Origin: Nocardioides sp.
Lineage (GTDB): Bacteria; Actinomycetota; Actinomycetes; Propionibacteriales; Nocardioidaceae
Direction of reading: 5' to 3'
DNA length: 64,000 nucleotides
NCBI RefSeq assembly: GCF_030150155.1
Contig: NZ_JASLGR010000039.1
Coordinates: forward strand, 1-64,000
Part shown: one piece after another, positions 17,017 to 25,216 of the stretch
Position numbering within the stretch: the first letter of the stretch is position 1
Layout of the letters: every line of letters starts with the position of its first letter
The notes under the pieces: generated by a model
Database searches by the model: none
Told to the model about the DNA's origin: nothing
What the model saw: the letters and a program-made list of their open reading frames with translations, nothing else
Position numbers and translations under genes: made by a program

Positions 17017-18030
17017 TCAGGTCGGATCCGAGGGCAGTGCGCTCGGCTTGATCCCCTCACGACCGATCGCGTAGCCGAGCTGGAACCGGGTCTCGGCCTC
17101 GTACTCCTCCTTGAGGTCGGAGACGTAGCCTGCGTACGTGCGTGCGCTGACCCCCAGCCGCTTGGCCGAGACCGGGTCGGAGTAGCCCTCGATCAGCATC
17201 CGCATCGTCATCGCCCGTTGCTCCTTGGCGATGTCGCGCTTGGCCTTGTCGTCGCTGCTGTCGAACGGTCGCGCCCGCTCCCAGGTGCGCAGGAAGACGT
17301 CGACCAGGTAGGCCACCACCGTCGGCTCCCGGATCGCCATCGCGACCGAGAGGTCGTCCGGCGCGGGGATCACCGCCACCCTGCGGTCGACCACGATCAT
17401 CCGGTTGAAGAACTCGTCGAGGGTGCGGATCTCGCCGCCCAGCTCGGTCACGGCGGCGACGTACTCACGCGTCGCGGCACTGCGGCGCGCACTGTGCTGG
17501 TAGAGCGTGAGCAGCTTGACGCCGCGGGCCAGCAGCTCGCGCTCACCGCTGGTCACCTGGACCGTGTATGTGTCTCCGGTCTCGCGCCCGCTCTGCGGCT
17601 GGGCGGTGATCAGCTCGGTCTCGCACTCGGCGACCAGTGCCTCCAGATACGGCCCGATGGCCGGGCCGCGGACGTAGACGAACGGGCCGCGCTCCTCGGC
17701 GGCGGCCGAGTGTCGCCAGGCCTGGCCGAGGCTGGCGAAGGTGCGGTTCCACTGCGAGGACTCGTCCAGCAGACGAGCGCCCTCCAGCGACATCGGGCTG
17801 ACCACGCGGGCCTGGGCCGCGGCCGGGTCGTCGGGGAACCAGCGGCCGGCCTCGGGATCGAGGTGGACCAGGTTCATCCCGACCAACAGGTCGAACGCGG
17901 CCCGCAGTGGGCTCGCCTCATCCAGTCGATCGTCGACCGCGGCGATGCCCCGCTCCGCCACGATGGTCTCGTAGAGCCCGATCGCATCCGACTCGAAGAG
18001 GGCGCGCTCCTCGGCGGAGTAATAGCCCAC
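17017..18030 (-). CDS. TrmB/LuxR-like transcriptional regulator
   Basis: A 337-residue regulator. The N-terminal part (YYSAEERALFESDAIGLYETIV...PLRAAFDLLVGMNLV) looks like a degenerate winged helix; the middle (FVYVRGPAIGPYLEAL, ELGGEIRTLDEFFNRMIVVDRRVAVI) resembles the PLD-like sensing part of TrmB-type proteins; the C-terminus is a LuxR-like HTH (MLIEGYSDPVSAKRLGVSARTYAGYVSDL). I start at GTG 18030 because AGGAGG lies 9 bases before it; an upstream GTG at 18084 would place that ribosome binding site inside the gene. Convergent with the 48-residue exported peptide. Ligand unknown. Confidence 0.8.
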   Translation of the reverse strand: MGYYSAEERALFESDAIGLYETIVAERGIAAVDDRLDEASPLRAAFDLLVGMNLVHLDPEAGRWFPDDPAAAQARVVSPMSLEGARLLDESSQWNRTFASLGQAWRHSAAAEERGPFVYVRGPAIGPYLEALVAECETELITAQPQSGRETGDTYTVQVTSGERELLARGVKLLTLYQHSARRSAATREYVAAVTELGGEIRTLDEFFNRMIVVDRRVAVIPAPDDLSVAMAIREPTVVAYLVDVFLRTWERARPFDSSDDKAKRDIAKEQRAMTMRMLIEGYSDPVSAKRLGVSARTYAGYVSDLKEEYEAETRFQLGYAIGREGIKPSALPSDPT

Positions 18031-18152
18031 GGTGTGTGTCCTCCTGCTGGTCCCAGTCCCCCCTGTCCACGGCAATGATCCCACACCGCCGGTCGCCTCG
18101 ATTTCGGCAACTGGTCACCCGTGGGCTAGTGTTCTTCCTGTCGCAAAGACGA

Positions 18153-18226
18153 GCGCCTGTAGCTCAGCTGGATAGAGCATCTGACTACGGATCAGAAGGT
18201 CTGGGGTTCGAATCCCTACAGGCGCA
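18153..18226 (+). tRNA. tRNA-Arg (anticodon ACG)
   Basis: A 74-base cloverleaf: acceptor GCGCCTG / CAGGCGC (18153-18159 / 18219-18225), D arm AGCTCAGCTGGATAGAGC, anticodon stem CTGAC-TACGGA-TCAG with anticodon ACG, T arm GGGGTTCGAATCCC. CCA not encoded. Confidence 0.97.
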
Positions 18227-18235
18227 CAGCACACG

Positions 18236-18261
18236 AAGGCCCGGTCGATCGACCGGGCCTT
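18236..18261 (+). terminator. Intrinsic terminator after tRNA-Arg
   Basis: 26-bp perfect palindrome made of AAGGCCCGGTCGA and TCGACCGGGCCTT, followed by CGTGCATTTCG. Nearly identical to the element after tRNA-Ser. Confidence 0.85.
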
Positions 18262-18292
18262 CGTGCATTTCGTACGTCGTCACCAGGCGGAT

Positions 18293-19216
18293 TCAGAGCC
18301 GCCAGACGGCCAGCGCGGCTGTGACGAAGAGCACCAGCGCCACCGCGATCACGCCGGCAGCGGGCCAGCCCCGCCCCGACTCCGAGGCCGACTCCGAGCC
18401 CTCCCCGCTCCCTCCCTCCGCCTCCCCGGCCGCGGCCCGCTCCAGCGCCGTCCCCAGGGCGGCCGCCGAGGCGAACCGGTCGGCCGGCAGGGGAGCGGTC
18501 GCGGTGGCCAGCACCCCGTCGATCGCGGCGGGCAGCCCGTGCGCCTCGGCCATCGGCGGCAGGGCGGTGGCGCCGTGGGGCGGGAGGGTGCCGGCGTACA
18601 GCTCGAAGGCGACGACCCCCAGGGCGTAGACGTCCGCGCGAGCGTCGAGCTCGGTGCCAGCAGCCTGCTCGGGAGCCATGTAGGCGGGCGTCCCGGCGAC
18701 CATCGTGAGGGTCGAGGCCTGCTGCAGCAGCTTCGCGCTGCCCAGGTCGGCGACCAGCACCCGTTCCCGGCCGCCGGTGTCGTCGACCAGCAGGTTGCTC
18801 GGCTTCACGTCGCGGTGGATCACGCCCTCGTCGTGCAGCACCTGGACCGCGTCGGCAGCCTGGCGGAGCAGAGCGGTGGCGCGGTCGGCGGGCAGGTGGC
18901 CGATGCGGTCGGCCAGCGAGCCGCCCGCGACCAGGTCCATCACCAGGTAGGGCCGCTCGATCCCGCCCAGCAGCTCCACGCCGACGTCGTGCACCCGCAC
19001 CACCGACGGGTGCGCGATCCGGCGCAGCAGGCGGGCCTCGGTCAGGAACCGCTCGCGTACGTCGGCATCGACCGCCCAGTTCTCGGCGAGCACCTTGATC
19101 GCGACGACGCTGTCGAGGTCGGGGTCGAAGCCCCGCCAGACGGTCGCGAACGCTCCGGAGCCCAGCGGGTGCTCCAGCACGTACCGCCCGAGCAGGTAAC
19201 GTCCGTGAGGTGTCAC
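18293..19216 (-). CDS. Membrane-anchored Ser/Thr protein kinase without extracellular domain
   Basis: A Hanks-type kinase of 307 residues: glycine loop LGSGAFATVWRG, ATP-binding Lys in VAIKVLAENW, catalytic loop HRDVKPSNLL, metal-binding DLGSAK (a DFG variant), activation segment GTPAYMAPEQAAG. A Gly/Ser/Glu linker leads to one C-terminal membrane helix (AAGVIAVALVLFVTAALAVW) and the protein ends 2 residues after it, so there is no PASTA or other outside sensor. I take the GTG at 19216, because longer versions overlap the divergent sigma factor gene. Probable partners are the divergent sigma factor and two exported proteins (inference). Confidence 0.85.
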   Translation of the reverse strand: MTPHGRYLLGRYVLEHPLGSGAFATVWRGFDPDLDSVVAIKVLAENWAVDADVRERFLTEARLLRRIAHPSVVRVHDVGVELLGGIERPYLVMDLVAGGSLADRIGHLPADRATALLRQAADAVQVLHDEGVIHRDVKPSNLLVDDTGGRERVLVADLGSAKLLQQASTLTMVAGTPAYMAPEQAAGTELDARADVYALGVVAFELYAGTLPPHGATALPPMAEAHGLPAAIDGVLATATAPLPADRFASAAALGTALERAAAGEAEGGSGEGSESASESGRGWPAAGVIAVALVLFVTAALAVWRL

Positions 19217-19280
19217 TGCCCCAGTGTGACAAGGGGCGGGTGAGACGGGTGACGGCTCGGCGTGACCGGTGAGGGGAAAC

Positions 19281-19841
19281 ATGAGTGAGAGCGACGACGC
19301 ACACCTGGAGGAGCTCGCCCGGCGGGCGCGCAGCGGTGACCGGGAGGCGCTCGAGGAGATGCTGACCCGGATCCGGCCGATGGTGGTGGGGCGCTGTCGG
19401 CAGTTCCTGCCCTACAGCGACGACGCCGAGGAGGCGGCCCAGGACGCGCTGCTGGCGATCGCGACCCGGCTGGAGCGCTTCTCCGGGACCGGGTCGTTCC
19501 GGGCGTGGGCGGTCGCGGTCACCTCCAACAGCGCCCGCGACACCTACCGCTCCCTGGTGCGGCGCTCGGCGCGGCAGAGCCCGAGCGACCTGCCCGAGCA
19601 CCCCGACCCGCGCACGACCAGTGTCATCGCCGGCACCCGGATCGACCTGCTCGACGCGCTGGAGCGGCTGGAGGACTCCTCGCCGAGCGTGGTGGAGTCG
19701 TTCCTGCTGCGTGACCTCGGCGGCCTGGACTACCAGCAGATCGTCGAGCTGACCGGGGTGCCGCTGGGCACCGTGAAGGACCGGATCCACCGGGCCCGGG
19801 CGTTCCTGCGCACCGCGCTCACCCACGCCGAGGGGCGCTGA
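19281..19841 (+). CDS. ECF-type sigma-70 family sigma factor
   Basis: A 186-residue sigma factor with region 2 (MVVGRCRQFLPYSDDAEEAAQDALLAIATRLERF) and region 4 (FLLRDLGGLDYQQIVELTGVPLGTVKDRIHRARAFL). The ATG at 19281 follows GAGGGGAAAC, a good ribosome binding site. It is divergent from the Ser/Thr kinase and is followed 1 bp later by an exported protein gene. No classical anti-sigma (zinc-binding HxxxCxxC) gene is adjacent; regulation by phosphorylation is possible but unproven. Confidence 0.9.
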   Translation: MSESDDAHLEELARRARSGDREALEEMLTRIRPMVVGRCRQFLPYSDDAEEAAQDALLAIATRLERFSGTGSFRAWAVAVTSNSARDTYRSLVRRSARQSPSDLPEHPDPRTTSVIAGTRIDLLDALERLEDSSPSVVESFLLRDLGGLDYQQIVELTGVPLGTVKDRIHRARAFLRTALTHAEGR

Positions 19842-19842
19842 G

Positions 19843-20589
19843 GTGCGGCGCCGGATCGGCACCCCGATCGCCGTCGGGACGGTGGTGCTGGCCCTCGGGC
19901 TGGGCTCCGGTGCCGGGCTGATGCTGCGCCAGCACCGCGTCGACGGCGCGGTCGCCGTCAACGGGGCCACCGTGACACCGCGCCCGACCGGCTCCGCGAC
20001 ATCCTCCGTGACGTCCTCCGCGACCGGCTCGTCCAGCGGCTCGCCCAGCACCTCCGCGACCCCTCACGGCTCGTCCTCGCCCAGCGACGACGGCTCGGCG
20101 CGCACGTCGGTCCTCGGGGCCGGCAATGTGCTCAGCGCCGCGGATCTGATCGCCGCCGGCTGGCACGGCGTCTCGATCGACTCCGTCGGCAACGGCACCG
20201 CCCAGTTCGCGAAGGTCTGTCAGAGCCGTGAGCCGCAGGCCGACGGCGTGGTGACGGCGGCGTACGTCAACGACACCGGGGAGTTCGCGCAGCAGAGCAG
20301 CTACGCGTTCAACATCCTGCCGCAGGCCACCACGGCGTACGACGCCATCCTCGCGCTCTACGACCGTGGCCGCTGCGGCGGCAGCACCGTCACCCGGATG
20401 ACGACCCCGACCGGGGTGACCGGCGGGGTCTGGCACATCACCGGCGGGAGCTGGGGAGCGTCCTATGCCGTGGTGGTCAGGGTGGGGGACCGGATCGGCT
20501 GGGCGAGTCTGGCCGACGACCGCCCGGCCGTCGCTCCGGCCGGCGTACCGCTGCTGGCGACGGCGCTGGCGAAAAAGCTCGCCGACTGA
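19843..20589 (+). CDS. Membrane-anchored exported protein with two-Cys sensor-like domain
   Basis: GTG start directly after the sigma factor stop. N-terminal signal anchor (PIAVGTVVLALGLGSGAGLML), a Ser/Thr/Ala-rich low-complexity linker (about residues 45-85) and a folded domain with LSAADLIAAGW, two cysteines (VCQSRE and RGRCGGST) about 58 residues apart and a hydrophobic end YAVVVRVGDRIGWASL. The domain pattern resembles PknH-type extracellular sensor domains and the protein encoded at 20673, but I cannot name the family with certainty. Confidence 0.7.
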   Translation: MRRRIGTPIAVGTVVLALGLGSGAGLMLRQHRVDGAVAVNGATVTPRPTGSATSSVTSSATGSSSGSPSTSATPHGSSSPSDDGSARTSVLGAGNVLSAADLIAAGWHGVSIDSVGNGTAQFAKVCQSREPQADGVVTAAYVNDTGEFAQQSSYAFNILPQATTAYDAILALYDRGRCGGSTVTRMTTPTGVTGGVWHITGGSWGASYAVVVRVGDRIGWASLADDRPAVAPAGVPLLATALAKKLAD

Positions 20590-20672
20590 CCCAACCTTCG
20601 GGGCTCGGGCGGCGTCTCCCTCCATGTCAGTCACTCAATGAGGTGAGAGCACCTCGACCGGAGGAGGACCCC

Positions 20673-21326
20673 ATGTCCACGCTTCGCACGACTCAGTTCC
20701 GCACCATCGCAGCCCTGTCGGCCGGCGCCGCCGCCGTCACCGTGCTGGGTCTCGGTGGCACCGCGCAGGCCGCCACCCCCACCGCGGCACCCGCCACCGC
20801 CAGCACCACCACCTCGGTCCGCGCCAACGCGCTGCATCGGGCCGACCTCGTCGCCGCCCTGGGCGGGACCACCAAGGGCCGCACCAGCACCACCGTCGGT
20901 GGCATCTCGGCCTGCACCGGCGAGACCCGGTGGGTCTCCGTCGTCGGCCACCGCACCGGCAACGCCTCGGCCTGGTGGCACGGCAAGACCGGCACCGGGG
21001 TGAGCTACGACCTGTCCCAGACCGTCGCTCGCCAGCCCAGCCTGGCCAGCGCGAAGTCCGTCTACCGGAAGCTGGTCCGCCTCAACGCGGAGTGCCAGGG
21101 CGAGACCGGTGGGCACTGGACCTACGGCGCCAAACACCGTCCCGCCGTGCGCGGCGGCTCCGCGGTCTGGATGCCGGCCGTCGACGGCGACGGCCGCACC
21201 CCCGACGGCGGCGTGATCGTGATGCGGGTGGGCCGGATGGTCACGGTCGCCGAGGTGATCAATCCTGGGGTCAAGCCGAACGTGGTGCGCAGCCTGGTGC
21301 AGCCCATCGCGCGGCGCCTGCGCTGA
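20673..21326 (+). CDS. Secreted two-Cys protein, probable paralogue of upstream protein
   Basis: ATG after a strong GGAGGAGG site. Signal peptide cleaved at about AQA|ATP (MSTLRTTQFRTIAALSAGAAAVTVLGLGGTAQA is too long to be cytosolic). The mature part shares an order of features with the 19843 protein: ADLVAALGG, a first Cys (ISACTGE), a long helix SAKSVYRKLVRLNAECQGE with the second Cys, then VIVMRVGRMVTVAEV. This supports a common extracellular sensor-like fold held by one disulfide. Function unknown; it may sense or bind ligands for the neighbouring kinase lacking a sensor (inference). Confidence 0.7.
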   Translation: MSTLRTTQFRTIAALSAGAAAVTVLGLGGTAQAATPTAAPATASTTTSVRANALHRADLVAALGGTTKGRTSTTVGGISACTGETRWVSVVGHRTGNASAWWHGKTGTGVSYDLSQTVARQPSLASAKSVYRKLVRLNAECQGETGGHWTYGAKHRPAVRGGSAVWMPAVDGDGRTPDGGVIVMRVGRMVTVAEVINPGVKPNVVRSLVQPIARRLR

Positions 21327-21362
21327 GCGGCGCGACGAGGACGCCCGGGTTAGGTTGAACGC

Positions 21363-21677
21363 ATGATCATCGTCACGACGAACGACATCCCCGGCGCGAC
21401 CATCACGCGGACGATCGGCGAGGTCTTCGGCCTCACCGTTCGCTCCCGCCACATCGGCTCCAACATCGGTGCCGCCTTCAAGTCCATCGGCGGCGGTGAG
21501 CTCAAGGGCATCACCACCCTGCTCCAGGAGGCGCGCGCCGAGGCACTCGAGCGGCTCGCGGCCGAGGCCGAGCGGGCCGGCGGCAACGCCGTGGTGGCGT
21601 TCCGCTTCGAGACCACCGAGTATGCCCAGACCGGTGTCGAGGTCTGCGCCTACGGCACCGCGGTGATCGTCTCCTGA
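21363..21677 (+). CDS. YbjQ/UPF0145 family protein
   Basis: A 104-residue protein matching the YbjQ family throughout: VTTNDIPGATITRTIGEVFGLTVRSRHIGSNIGAAFKSIGGGELKG, then EARAEALERLAAEAERAGGNAVVAFRF. These small pentamer-forming proteins are of unclear function, sometimes described as heavy-metal binding. Single gene, 36 bp after the previous stop. Confidence 0.9.
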   Translation: MIIVTTNDIPGATITRTIGEVFGLTVRSRHIGSNIGAAFKSIGGGELKGITTLLQEARAEALERLAAEAERAGGNAVVAFRFETTEYAQTGVEVCAYGTAVIVS

Positions 21678-21683
21678 CCCTGC

Positions 21684-23093
21684 CTATCGCAGCGAACGCA
21701 GCGCCGACCGGGCGGCCAGGTACCCGCACATCCCGTGCGCACCGGCCCCCGGCGGCGTTGCTGCGGAGCAGAGATACGTCCCCGGTACGCCGGTCGCGTA
21801 CGGGTCCAGGGCCAGCCGCGGGCGGGCCAGGATCTGGCTCAGGTCCGAGGCCCCGGTAGCGATGTCGCCGCCGATGTAGTTCGGGTTGTGCCGGGCCATG
21901 TCGGTCGCCGATCGCACGTACGTCGCCCGGATCACGTCCTGGAAACCCGGGGCGAACCGCTCGATCTGCGCCGTCAGTGCCTCGGTGGCATCGCCGGTGT
22001 AGCCGGCCGGGACGTGGGCGTAGGCGTAGACCGGCTTGAGGTCGGTGCTGGTGCGGGTGGGGTCGGCGAGGTACTGCTGCCCGACGATCACGAAGGGCCG
22101 CCCGGGCATCCGGCCGGCCACCACGTCGGCCTCGGCGGCGGCGATCTCGGCGACCGTGCCACCCAGGTGCACGGTGCCCGCCGAGCGCGCCGGCCCATAG
22201 GCCCACGGGATGCCGCCCTCGACGGCGAAGTCGACCTTGAACGCAGCCGGGCCGTGCCGGAACGCCTGGTAGGCGCGCAGCACCCGCGGCGGGAGGGCGT
22301 CGCCGAGGATCCGGGCCGCGGCCGACGGGGTGGTGTCGAGCAGCAGCAGGTCGGGGGAGCCGAGGTCGGCGGCCGAGGTGACCAGCCGGCCGGTCTCGAA
22401 CCGGGCGCCGAGCCCGCGCAGCCGGTCGATCAGGACGTCGGCGATCGCGGCCGAGCCGCCCTCGGCGGCAGGCCAGCCGTAGCGGTGCGCCGCGGAGCCG
22501 AGCGCGACCCCGACGGCAGCGGAGAAGGGGCGGTCCAGGCGGGTGAAGGCGTGGGCGGCGATGCCGCTGAAGAGACCTCGGGCCTCCTCGCCCTGCCAGC
22601 GTCCGGTCAGGGTGGTGGTCGCGTGGGCGGCGTACCGACCGAAGCGCGCCAGCGCGAGCGGGTGCTCGGGCAGGTGGAGCAGGGGGCGGAGGAAGTCGGC
22701 GGCGATCGCGTCGAAGTCGCGGGTCAGCGGACCGAAGAGCCGCTGCCAGGCGGCACCGTCCTCGCCGAGGCCGGTGGCGGTCTGCTCGACGGAGCGGTCC
22801 AGCACGGCGCCGCGGCCCTGGTCGAGCGGGTGGGCGAGCTCGTGGTCGGCCCAGTGCCAGGTGACGGCGTCGGCGATCCCGAAGCGGTCGACGAAGGCCG
22901 AGGAGGTGGCGAACGGGTGGAAGGCCGAGCACTCGTCGTGGATCAGGCCGGGCAGGGTGAGCTCGGCCGAGCGCAGTCCGCCGCCGAGCTCGGTGGCCGC
23001 CTCGATCACGGTGACCTCGACGCCGGCCTCGGCCAGGGTGAGGGCTGCTGCGAGTCCGTTGGGGCCGCTGCCGACCACGACCGCGGATGTCAT
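21684..23093 (-). CDS. Phytoene-desaturase-like FAD-dependent oxidoreductase
   Basis: A 469-residue member of the CrtI/COG1233 group. N-terminal dinucleotide-binding motif AVVVGSGPNGLAAALTLAEAGVEVTVIEAATELGG, a substrate region with DECSAFHPFATSS, and C-terminal FAD-contact region GTYLCSAATPPGAGAHGMCGYLAA. No carotenoid genes are near, so its substrate cannot be assigned; related proteins include the amine oxidase-like pyridine nucleotide-disulfide group in actinobacteria. Confidence 0.85.
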   Translation of the reverse strand: MTSAVVVGSGPNGLAAALTLAEAGVEVTVIEAATELGGGLRSAELTLPGLIHDECSAFHPFATSSAFVDRFGIADAVTWHWADHELAHPLDQGRGAVLDRSVEQTATGLGEDGAAWQRLFGPLTRDFDAIAADFLRPLLHLPEHPLALARFGRYAAHATTTLTGRWQGEEARGLFSGIAAHAFTRLDRPFSAAVGVALGSAAHRYGWPAAEGGSAAIADVLIDRLRGLGARFETGRLVTSAADLGSPDLLLLDTTPSAAARILGDALPPRVLRAYQAFRHGPAAFKVDFAVEGGIPWAYGPARSAGTVHLGGTVAEIAAAEADVVAGRMPGRPFVIVGQQYLADPTRTSTDLKPVYAYAHVPAGYTGDATEALTAQIERFAPGFQDVIRATYVRSATDMARHNPNYIGGDIATGASDLSQILARPRLALDPYATGVPGTYLCSAATPPGAGAHGMCGYLAARSALRSLR

Positions 23094-23119
23094 GGCAGCA
23101 ACCTACTGCCGCACTGAGG

Positions 23120-23518
23120 TCAGCGCAGGGCGAAGAAGGCGCCGACGATGCCGGGCAGCAGGCCGAAGGCCAGCCACGGCACGTACCGCCAGGCGAAGGC
23201 GTTCTTCTTGTGCATCGCGAAGCCGGCGACCATGCCGAGCACGCCGAAGATGGCGGCGATCACGTTGAGGCCGATCCGGGCGGCGGTCGCGTCCTCCTTG
23301 AGCACGAGGGAGGCGGCGGCGCAGCCGGCGGCCATGTGCCAGGCGACGGCGACGATCGTGACCGCCCAGACCCAGCGCTGCACGTTGGTGAGGTGGAAGT
23401 CGTTGACCGGTCGCTGGAGGTTGTCGGGGTCCATCAGGTGCCGGGGTCGCTTGACCGGCTTCGCGGGCTTGGCGGGCTCCGGTGTGGCGGTGGACTCGAC
23501 AGGGGCTACCTGATTCAT
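23120..23518 (-). CDS. Hypothetical membrane protein (three helices)
   Basis: A 132-residue protein with a Pro/Lys-rich cytosolic N-terminus and three hydrophobic helices (VWAVTIVAVAWHMAAGCAAASLV, IGLNVIAAIFGVLGMVAGFAM, YVPWLAFGLLPGIVGAFFAL). I do not recognise the family. It is divergent from an OhrR-like regulator, and the 62-bp gap holds two operator-like sites, so it is a likely target of that regulator. Confidence 0.7.
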   Translation of the reverse strand: MNQVAPVESTATPEPAKPAKPVKRPRHLMDPDNLQRPVNDFHLTNVQRWVWAVTIVAVAWHMAAGCAAASLVLKEDATAARIGLNVIAAIFGVLGMVAGFAMHKKNAFAWRYVPWLAFGLLPGIVGAFFALR

Positions 23519-23541
23519 GACCTCTCCTTGATGGCTGCTAC

Positions 23542-23569
23542 ACCAATAGTTTGTACACCAACAGTTGGT
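23542..23569. promoter_or_regulatory. Tandem OhrR/MarR operator-like sites
   Basis: ACCAACAGTTGGT (23557-23569) is a near-perfect dyad (6+1+6); ACCAATAGTTTGT (23542-23554) is a weaker copy 15 bp upstream. Both lie in the divergent promoter region next to the OhrR-like gene. Confidence 0.65.
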
Positions 23570-23580
23570 ACGCTACCAAC

Positions 23581-24042
23581 ATGGCCAAGAACACCGCACC
23601 TGAGCAGATCGACCTTCCGGGCAATCCGTTGGCCCTGGAGCAGCAGGTCTGCTTCGCGTTGGCGATCGCGGCGCGCAGCGTGATCGGCTGCTACCGACCG
23701 CTGCTGGAGCCGATGGGCCTGACCCATCCGCAGTACCTCGTCATGCTCGCACTGTGGGAGAGCGAGCCGCTGCGGGTGGGGGAGCTCTCGAAGAAGCTCC
23801 AGCTCGACCCCGGCACGCTCTCGCCACTGCTCAAGCGGCTCGAGGGGATCGGGTACGTCCGCCGCGAGCGGGACCCGAAGGACGACCGCGCCCTGGCCGT
23901 CGTACTCACCGACGAGGGCCGGGCGCTGCGCGAGCAGGCACTAAACATCCCGCCCGCGATCGTGGGCCGGCTCGGCCTGCCGGTCGAGGAGCTGATGGCG
24001 CTGCACGAGAACCTCACCCGGGTGATCGCCGCCGCCTCCTGA
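23581..24042 (+). CDS. OhrR-like MarR-family redox regulator
   Basis: A 153-residue MarR protein with the OhrR pattern: QQVCFALAIAARSVIGCYRPLLEPMGLTHPQYLVMLALWE, in which the first Cys occupies the position of the peroxide-sensing cysteine of OhrR. The winged helix follows (VGELSKKLQLDPGTLSPLLKRLEGIGYVRRERDPKDDR). I start at ATG 23581; a longer version would use bases of the operator. It probably represses itself and the divergent membrane protein until oxidised by organic peroxide. The usual partner ohr is not here. Confidence 0.85.
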   Translation: MAKNTAPEQIDLPGNPLALEQQVCFALAIAARSVIGCYRPLLEPMGLTHPQYLVMLALWESEPLRVGELSKKLQLDPGTLSPLLKRLEGIGYVRRERDPKDDRALAVVLTDEGRALREQALNIPPAIVGRLGLPVEELMALHENLTRVIAAAS

Positions 24043-24067
24043 GAGGCGACGGCGACCGGGCCGAGAC

Positions 24068-25213
24068 TCACAGGCGCCGGGCGATCGGCTCCATCAGACG
24101 CGGTGCCAGCGGGCCGACAACGGCCAGGACCAGGACGTACGCCGCCGCGGTCGGAGCCAGCTGGGGGTGCACCGCACTGGCGACCAGGCCCGCCACGATG
24201 ATCGAGAACTCACCGCGCGGGACGAGCGCCGCCCCCGCACGGAGTCGAGCCCGCCGCGAGAGCTTCGCCCGCCGGCCGGCGTACCAGCCGGTGGCGATCT
24301 TCGTCGCGATCCCGACCAGCGCGAGGATCACGGCGGGGACGAGCACCGACGGCAGCTCGCTGGGGTCGGTGGTCAGGCCGAAGAACACGAAGAAGACCGC
24401 CGCGAAGATGTCGCGCAGCGGCTCCAGCAGCCGGTGCAGCTCCCCGGCGATGTCGCTGGACAGGCCGATGCCGAGCAGGAACGCCCCGACGGCGGCCGAG
24501 ACGTGGGCGGCCTCGGCGACACCGGCCACCAGCAGGGCCAGACCGACCACGCGCAGCAGCATCACCTCGCGTGAGCCCGACGCGACCAGGCGGGTGACCT
24601 GGTTGCCGAACCGGAGCGCGATCAGGAGGACCGCCGCGAGCACCGCCAGGGCGATCGCGACGGCACGGACGGTGGACCAGCCGCCGGCGGAGGCGGCCAG
24701 CGCCGTCACCAGCGGCAGGTAGACGGCCATCGCCAGGTCCTCGAGCACGAGCACGCCCAGGATCGCCGGGGTCTCCCGGTTACCGAGGCGACCCATGTCG
24801 GTGAGGACCTTCGAGATGATGCCCGAGGAGCTGACCGCGGTGATGCCGAACATCGCCACGGCCGCGGTCGTGCCCCAGCCCATGATGTAGGCGAAGAGCA
24901 GGCCGGGCAGGCCGTTGAGGATCAGGTCGACGACGCCCGAGGGCGCCTGCGTGCGCAGGTTGTCGACCAGGTCGCCGGCGGTGTACTCCAGCCCGATCAG
25001 GAGCAGCAGCAGGATGACCCCGATCTCGGAGCCGGTGTGGAAGAAGCCTTCGGGGGCTTCGAGTTCCAGGAAGCCGCCGGATCCGAACGCGAGCCCGGCG
25101 AGCAGGTAGAGGGGGATGGGCGACAGGCCGAAGCGGCCCGCGATCTTGCCCAGCACACCCAGTCCGAACAGAACAGCGCCCAGCTCCAACAGGAGCTGTG
25201 CCGTATGCGACAT
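24068..25213 (-). CDS. khtU: CPA2-type K+/H+ antiporter, membrane subunit
   Basis: The 381-residue protein is a monovalent cation:proton antiporter of the KefB/CPA2 class with about 12 hydrophobic segments (LLLLLIGLEYTAGDLVDN, ITAVSSSGIISKVLTDMGRLGNRETPAILGVLVLEDLAMAVYL, VGAFLLGIGLSSDIAGELHRLLEPLRDIFAAVFFVFFGL). The upstream gene encodes its soluble regulator, only 3 bp away, giving the KhtTU arrangement. It would export K+ when cells are K+-replete. Confidence 0.87.
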   Translation of the reverse strand: MSHTAQLLLELGAVLFGLGVLGKIAGRFGLSPIPLYLLAGLAFGSGGFLELEAPEGFFHTGSEIGVILLLLLIGLEYTAGDLVDNLRTQAPSGVVDLILNGLPGLLFAYIMGWGTTAAVAMFGITAVSSSGIISKVLTDMGRLGNRETPAILGVLVLEDLAMAVYLPLVTALAASAGGWSTVRAVAIALAVLAAVLLIALRFGNQVTRLVASGSREVMLLRVVGLALLVAGVAEAAHVSAAVGAFLLGIGLSSDIAGELHRLLEPLRDIFAAVFFVFFGLTTDPSELPSVLVPAVILALVGIATKIATGWYAGRRAKLSRRARLRAGAALVPRGEFSIIVAGLVASAVHPQLAPTAAAYVLVLAVVGPLAPRLMEPIARRL

Positions 25214-25216
25214 ATA

